64,000 bases of DNA from Carboxydocella thermautotrophica (GTDB taxonomy: Bacteria > Bacillota > GCA-003054495 > Carboxydocellales > Carboxydocellaceae), in assembly GCA_003054495.1 (NCBI GenBank), contig CP028514.1:484501-548500 (forward strand), written 5' to 3'. Below, piece by piece: positions 59,698-64,000 of this stretch. Position 1 is the first letter of the stretch. Each line of letters begins with the position of its first letter. The notes under the pieces are model-generated. The model was not told the origin of the DNA. It made no database searches and saw only the letters and a program-made list of their open reading frames with translations. The translations under genes and the position numbers were made by a program.

Positions 59698-61635
59698 ATG
59701 GAAAGGAAACCCTATTTGATGAGTGCTGTAATCGGGAATTCCCGTTTGCTTGCTTCTCTGGGCAAGCGGGCGGAACTGGAGCGCCTGTTCTGGCCCCGTA
59801 TCGATACACCCCAGAATATTGGCCGCAACTGGCTGGGGCTGGCTATCGATGGCCAGCCCCGGACTAGCTGGTTCCATGAAGACCAGTGGCAGAGCCACCA
59901 GTATTATCTGCCGGACAGTGCAGTCCTGGTCACCGTCTTGCAGGGGAGCGAGAATAGCATCAAGGCCGAAATTACTGATTTTGCTGTCCCAGGCCGGGAT
60001 TTGCTGGTGCGCCATCTTCAGGTCACTAATACCGGTGCAGCAGATCAGCGCTTGCGCTTGCTGCTGTTTTCTCAGCTGCAAATCGGGGAATATGGGCGTT
60101 ACCATACCACCATTTTCCGCCCGCAAGCGGAAGCGCTCTGGCAGTTCAAGCAAAATTACCATTTTCTCTGGGCAGCAGACCGGCCAGCTCAGCAATTCCA
60201 GTGCGGTGGCGCTATGATGAATGCCGACAATGGCCAGCTCTCACCTGTTATGCATGCCATGGCGGCCGATGGGGCGATGGCCTGGGATCTGGGGCTTTTG
60301 GCCCCCGGGCATAGTAATGCCATAACGATTTTCCTTTCCCTGGGGCCTTCCTATGAGCTGGCTTTAGCTCAGCTGGAAAAGGCACGGGAAGAAGGCTATG
60401 CAGCTTTGCTGGCTGCTACCCGCAGCTACTGGAAAGGATATTTGGCCCAGGCTAAACCGGTGCAGACAGGGGATGAGCGTCTGGATGCCCTCTATCGCCG
60501 TTCCCTGATAGTTTTTTCCCTGATGACTGATGCGGAACATGGTAGCATGATCGCTGCTCCTGAATTTGATGAGGATTTTACCCGCTGTGGCGGTTATGCC
60601 TATTGCTGGGGCCGGGATGCTGCCTTTATCACTTATGCCATCGACCGGGCCGGTTATAAGGAAGCTGCCGCCCGTTTTTACCGCTGGGCAGCAAAGGCCC
60701 AGAATGCAGATGGTTCCTGGGAGCAGCGCTATTACCTGGATGGAGCGATTGCACCAAACTGGGGTCTTCAGATCGATGAAACCGGCTCGGTACTTTGGGG
60801 CATGTGGCAGCATTATGCTCTTTACCGGGAACGGGCCTTTCTGGCAGAAATGTGGCCCTCATTCAAGAAAGGGGCGGAGTTCCTGATAAACTTCAGGGAT
60901 GCAGAAACCGGTCTGCCGCAACCCAGTTTTGATCTCTGGGAAGAACGCTGTGGGGAACACACCTATTCGGCGGTAGCAGTCTGGGCTGGTTTAATGGCCG
61001 CTGCTGATGCTGCAACTACTCTGGGCTATCAGGAGGAAGCGGAACGCTGGAGACAGGCAGCAGAGGAACTGGGCCAGCGGATTCAGGAAAAGCTCTGGCA
61101 TCCCGGCTATAACCGCTTTTTGCGGGGAGTCAAGCTCTGTGTCAACCGGGAAGAGTATCAATGGCGCACTGGCCAGGGAGAAAAGGGAGTTATCCTGCCA
61201 GGAGAGCGGGGACAGATGATTTACTGCCTGCAGGAAGATGCGGTGGTGGATGTCTCTTTACTGGGGTTGACAGTTCCCTTTGCCTTCCTGCCACCGGATG
61301 ATCCCCGCGTGGAAGCCACGGCGCAAGCAGTGGAGCAATTCCTGACCTCACCCAGGGTGGGAGGAATCAAGCGTTACGAGAATGACCATTATATCGGGGG
61401 GAATCCCTGGATTCTCTGCACCCTCTGGCTGGCCCAGTATCATGGGGCCCGGGGCAATTACCAGCGGGCCAAAGAGCTGCTGTACTGGGCTGTTGACCAC
61501 CAGACTGCTACCGGCTTGTTGCCGGAACAGGTGGATCGGGAAACTGGTCAGCCAGCCTGGGTAGTACCCCTGACCTGGTCCCATGCCATGCTGGTCTTAA
61601 CGGTGCTGGATCTGCTGGAAAAAGGTCAGTTTTAG
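59698..61635 (+). CDS. GH15 glucoamylase-like glycoside hydrolase, intracellular
   Basis: 645 residues. An N-terminal beta-sandwich (about 1-250) precedes an (alpha/alpha)6 barrel. The barrel has CWGRDAAFITYAIDRAG, the general-acid glutamate in FDLWEERCGEHTYS and the base glutamate in TGLLPEQVDRETG, both as in clostridial GH15 glucoamylases. It has no signal peptide, so it should release glucose from imported maltodextrins or glycogen in the cytoplasm. It is in the transporter operon. Related enzymes include isomaltose- or trehalose-specific members, so specificity is not certain. Confidence 0.88.
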   Translation: MERKPYLMSAVIGNSRLLASLGKRAELERLFWPRIDTPQNIGRNWLGLAIDGQPRTSWFHEDQWQSHQYYLPDSAVLVTVLQGSENSIKAEITDFAVPGRDLLVRHLQVTNTGAADQRLRLLLFSQLQIGEYGRYHTTIFRPQAEALWQFKQNYHFLWAADRPAQQFQCGGAMMNADNGQLSPVMHAMAADGAMAWDLGLLAPGHSNAITIFLSLGPSYELALAQLEKAREEGYAALLAATRSYWKGYLAQAKPVQTGDERLDALYRRSLIVFSLMTDAEHGSMIAAPEFDEDFTRCGGYAYCWGRDAAFITYAIDRAGYKEAAARFYRWAAKAQNADGSWEQRYYLDGAIAPNWGLQIDETGSVLWGMWQHYALYRERAFLAEMWPSFKKGAEFLINFRDAETGLPQPSFDLWEERCGEHTYSAVAVWAGLMAAADAATTLGYQEEAERWRQAAEELGQRIQEKLWHPGYNRFLRGVKLCVNREEYQWRTGQGEKGVILPGERGQMIYCLQEDAVVDVSLLGLTVPFAFLPPDDPRVEATAQAVEQFLTSPRVGGIKRYENDHYIGGNPWILCTLWLAQYHGARGNYQRAKELLYWAVDHQTATGLLPEQVDRETGQPAWVVPLTWSHAMLVLTVLDLLEKGQF

Positions 61636-61650
61636 GGATATAATAAAGTC

Positions 61651-61684
61651 AGGCTGGGCTAAACTAAGCTCAGCCTACTTTTTA
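61651..61684 (+). terminator. Hairpin after the glucoamylase gene
   Basis: AGGCTGGGCT and AGCTCAGCCT pair with a small bulge and are followed by ACTTTTTA. It may partly end the operon before the debranching gene, whose ATG is 15 bases further on. Confidence 0.65.
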
Positions 61685-61698
61685 CAGGTGGTGATATA

Positions 61699-63669
61699 AT
61701 GCTCCATTTTCCCAAAAGCCAGCTGGCTGATTTAGACCAGGCTCTAAATAAGGAATGGCTGGTGACCAATGGTCTGGGCGGTTTTGCGGCTTCCACTATT
61801 ACAGGCTGCAATACCAGGCGCTATCATGGATTATTAATCGCTTCCCTTAATCCCCCCACCCAGCGCCTGCTGCTGTTGAGCAAGCTGGAGGAAAAGGTGA
61901 TCTGGCGGGGTAAGGAGTACCTGCTTGGGGTCAATGAGACGACGGGAGGTTTTTATCCCCAGGGGCAAAACTATTTGTTGCAGTTCAGCCGGGAACCATT
62001 GCCCCGTTTCCTCTATGCCATTGAGGACCTGTTGCTGGAGAAAATCGTCTTTATGATCCATGGTCAGAATACCACTGTTGTTCGCTATCGGGTCTGGAAT
62101 GGGAGCGGGGAAAAGGTAGAAATACGGATAACCCCCTTAGTCAATTGCCGGGACTATCATGGGAATGTGCGGCGCTGTCCCTGGCCCTGGCAGCGGGAAG
62201 ATGGGCCGGAACAGGTCAGGTTACAGGCCTGGCCGGAGGCTCCTGCCCTTTATCTGCGCGGACAAAACTGTCGCTGGCAAGCCGGTCCGGGCTACTGGTT
62301 CGAGAATATGGTCTACCGCATAGAGCAGGAACGGGGGCTGGAATCTGTTGAAGACCACTACATGCCAGGGGAGTTTATAGCTCAGCTGGACGGAGATGGA
62401 GAATTGGCCATTCTGGCTTCAGTCGAACCGATAGCTGAAATGCCTTCCGCCCGCCTGTTACAGGTTCGGGAAGAAAAGCGGCTTGCCGCCCTCCTGGAAC
62501 AGGCAGGCTATCAGCATCCAATGCTTAATGCCCTTGTGCTGGCGGCAGACCAGTTTATTGTCCGCCGGGCCAGCACCGGCACGGCCACTGTGATTGCCGG
62601 CTATCCCTGGTTTACCGACTGGGGCAGGGATACTATGATCGCCCTGCCGGGCTTGACCCTGGTCACCAGGCGCTTTGAAGTAGCCAGGGAATTGTTGCAG
62701 ACATTTGCCCGCTATTTGGAGGAAGGGCTGATCCCCAATCGTTTTCCTGATGGCGGGGAACGGCCGGATTATAATACGGTGGATGCGTCTCTCTGGTATT
62801 TCCAGGCAGTTTTTAAATATCTGGAATATACTGGTGACTATTCTTTTGTTTACAAGGAAATTTACCCCGTTTTACGGGAAATTCTGGCTTGGCATCAACG
62901 AGGAACCAGGTATAATATTAAAATGGATGAGGACGGCTTGTTGACTGCCGGCAGTCGTGGCACCCAGTTAACCTGGATGGATGCCAAAGTCGGGGACTGG
63001 GTGGTAACCCCCCGGGAGGGCAAAGCGGTGGAAATCAATGCTCTCTGGTATAATGCCCTCAAGATTGCGGCGGAGCTGGCTCGCAGGCAAGGAGAAAGCG
63101 CCAGGGAGCTGGAGGAATTGGCCAGGTTAGCTGCCAGCAGTTTTAATGCGAAATTCTGGTATGCCGAGGGCGGCTATTTGTATGATGTGATTGATCCCGC
63201 AGGCAACCCTGATCCAGCCTTGCGGCCCAATCAGATCCTGGCGGTAAGTTTACCCCATCAATTGCTGGATCCTATTCGCCAGAAACTGGTGGTGCGGGCG
63301 GTTTGGCGGGCCTTGTATACCCCTTACGGGCTGCGCAGCCTGGCGGCAGATCATCCCCGGTATCAGAGTACATACATCGGTGACCGCTGGAAAAGGGATG
63401 GAGCCTATCACCAGGGAACGGCCTGGAGCTGGTTGATTGGCCCTTTTTTGACAGCGCTGCGAAAAGTGCACAACTATGATGCCAGCAGCCGGGAAATAGC
63501 TGAAAAATTGCTGGAGCCCTTCCGGGGCCATCTATTCGAAGCAGGTGTTGGTACCATTTCCGAAATTTTTGATGGTGACCATCCCCACACTCCCCGGGGT
63601 TGTTTTGCCCAGGCCTGGGGAGTAGCGGAAGTGCTGCGGGCATGGGTGGAAGAGATCATGCAGAGATAG
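61699..63669 (+). CDS. Amylo-alpha-1,6-glucosidase (glycogen debranching enzyme, GDE family)
   Basis: 656 residues. The N-terminal GDE_N domain has EWLVTNGLGGFAASTITGCNTRRYHGLL. The C-terminal (alpha/alpha)6 GDE_C domain has GYPWFTDWGRDTMIALPGL, IPNRFPDGGERPDYNTVDASLW and WMDAKVGDWVVTPREGKAVEINALWYN. This enzyme removes alpha-1,6 stubs from glycogen or limit dextrins. Cytoplasmic, no signal peptide. ATG 61699 follows ACAGGTGGTGA. It completes a pathway of import, end-wise hydrolysis and debranching. Confidence 0.92.
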   Translation: MLHFPKSQLADLDQALNKEWLVTNGLGGFAASTITGCNTRRYHGLLIASLNPPTQRLLLLSKLEEKVIWRGKEYLLGVNETTGGFYPQGQNYLLQFSREPLPRFLYAIEDLLLEKIVFMIHGQNTTVVRYRVWNGSGEKVEIRITPLVNCRDYHGNVRRCPWPWQREDGPEQVRLQAWPEAPALYLRGQNCRWQAGPGYWFENMVYRIEQERGLESVEDHYMPGEFIAQLDGDGELAILASVEPIAEMPSARLLQVREEKRLAALLEQAGYQHPMLNALVLAADQFIVRRASTGTATVIAGYPWFTDWGRDTMIALPGLTLVTRRFEVARELLQTFARYLEEGLIPNRFPDGGERPDYNTVDASLWYFQAVFKYLEYTGDYSFVYKEIYPVLREILAWHQRGTRYNIKMDEDGLLTAGSRGTQLTWMDAKVGDWVVTPREGKAVEINALWYNALKIAAELARRQGESARELEELARLAASSFNAKFWYAEGGYLYDVIDPAGNPDPALRPNQILAVSLPHQLLDPIRQKLVVRAVWRALYTPYGLRSLAADHPRYQSTYIGDRWKRDGAYHQGTAWSWLIGPFLTALRKVHNYDASSREIAEKLLEPFRGHLFEAGVGTISEIFDGDHPHTPRGCFAQAWGVAEVLRAWVEEIMQR

Positions 63670-63687
63670 AAAGGGGAGATCCCGGCC

Positions 63688-64000
63688 ATGCGTTGGTTGG
63701 TGGATTTACATTGCCATAGTGTTGCCAGTGGCCATGCTTACAGCACCGTGCAGGAAATGGCCAGGGCAGCTGCTGACAAGGGGTTGAAAATGTTTGCTTT
63801 GACCGATCATGGTCCAGCCATGCCGGGGGGGCCCCATCTTTATCATTTCGGTAACCTGCGGGTATTGCCGGAAACCATTTACGGGGTGAGAGTATTAAAA
63901 GGTGTGGAGGCTAACATTATCGGGCTGGATGGGACCCTGGACCTGCCAGACCAGTATCTGGCCAAACTGGAGATTGTGCTGGCCGGTTTTCATACCTACT
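63688..64000 (+). CDS. PHP-domain hydrolase, YcdX-like (3' end outside window)
   Basis: The first 104 residues are present: MRWLVDLHCHSVASGHAYST, then FALTDHGPAMPGGPHLYHF, VLKGVEANIIGLDG and LAGFHTY. The metal-binding HCHS, TDHGP and GVEAN motifs identify a YcdX-type PHP phosphatase or phosphoesterase. AAGGGGA precedes ATG 63688, 18 bases after the debranching-enzyme stop, so it may be cotranscribed. Its substrate is unknown. Confidence 0.88.
   Translation, partial: MRWLVDLHCHSVASGHAYSTVQEMARAAADKGLKMFALTDHGPAMPGGPHLYHFGNLRVLPETIYGVRVLKGVEANIIGLDGTLDLPDQYLAKLEIVLAGFHTY

Overview
The window looks like chromosome of an endospore-forming Firmicute of the class Clostridia, with moderate to high GC in most genes. 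The signs are strong AGGAGG-type ribosome sites, GTG and TTG starts, gerA-type germination genes, HPr with HprK, a glnK/glnL-like two-component pair and promoters resembling those of sigma-H and sigma-K. A thermophilic, Carboxydocella-like lineage would fit, but that is a guess.

Layout. 1-8117 is a nitrogen and sulfur block: the end of a cysteine desulfurase, iscU, a P-II protein without Tyr51, a wrecked ammonium transporter gene (amt), an AT-rich nucleotidyltransferase with a decayed HepT toxin, a GlnK/GlnL-like sensor-regulator pair and a complete polar amino acid ABC transporter. 8150-11264 holds mnmA and small envelope-related genes. 11.3-13.7 kb holds a zinc-motif gene cut off from its ribosome site by a TnpB-only insertion element. 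13.8-22.0 kb holds four coupled glycosyltransferase genes, most with TPR-like tails, divergent from three small Thr/Val/Gly-rich beta proteins. 22.1-27.3 kb holds a di-haem cytochrome c peroxidase-like protein and a 1168-residue six-domain multicopper oxidase. Sigma-K-like promoter matches occur at both of the last two loci, which suggests, but does not prove, a mother-cell or spore-surface programme.

27.4-38.5 kb holds a GAF-GGDEF-EAL protein, an MBL-fold hydrolase, PolX, a gerA gene followed by an in-frame gerB-gerC fusion, and glcD-glcF. A second TnpB element, inverted relative to the first, lies at 38.67-40.74 kb in front of a LarA-type racemase gene. 42.0-53.3 kb is housekeeping: ogt, a DEDDh exonuclease, a CBS/DUF294 signalling protein, aconitase, a lipoprotein, a QueG-like Fe-S protein, uvrC, a holin-like membrane protein, a HAD phosphatase, HPr and HprK. 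53.3-64.0 kb is a maltodextrin or glycogen locus: a DOMON-like surface protein, a LacI regulator with a good promoter and two operators, an MsmX-type ATPase, binding protein, two permeases, an intracellular GH15 glucoamylase and an amylo-alpha-1,6-glucosidase. A PHP-domain gene runs off the end.

The strongest unexpected signal is that both TnpB elements sit exactly between a GGAGGT Shine-Dalgarno and the start codon of a gene. Removing each element in silico restores a perfect ribosome site 8-9 nt before the start. This makes the Shine-Dalgarno itself the apparent target and target-adjacent motif. The protein also has a non-canonical third RuvC motif. Second is the glycosyltransferase and repeat-protein locus with its sigma-K-like promoter. 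Third is an amt gene in which a segment of about 125 bp has been turned around.
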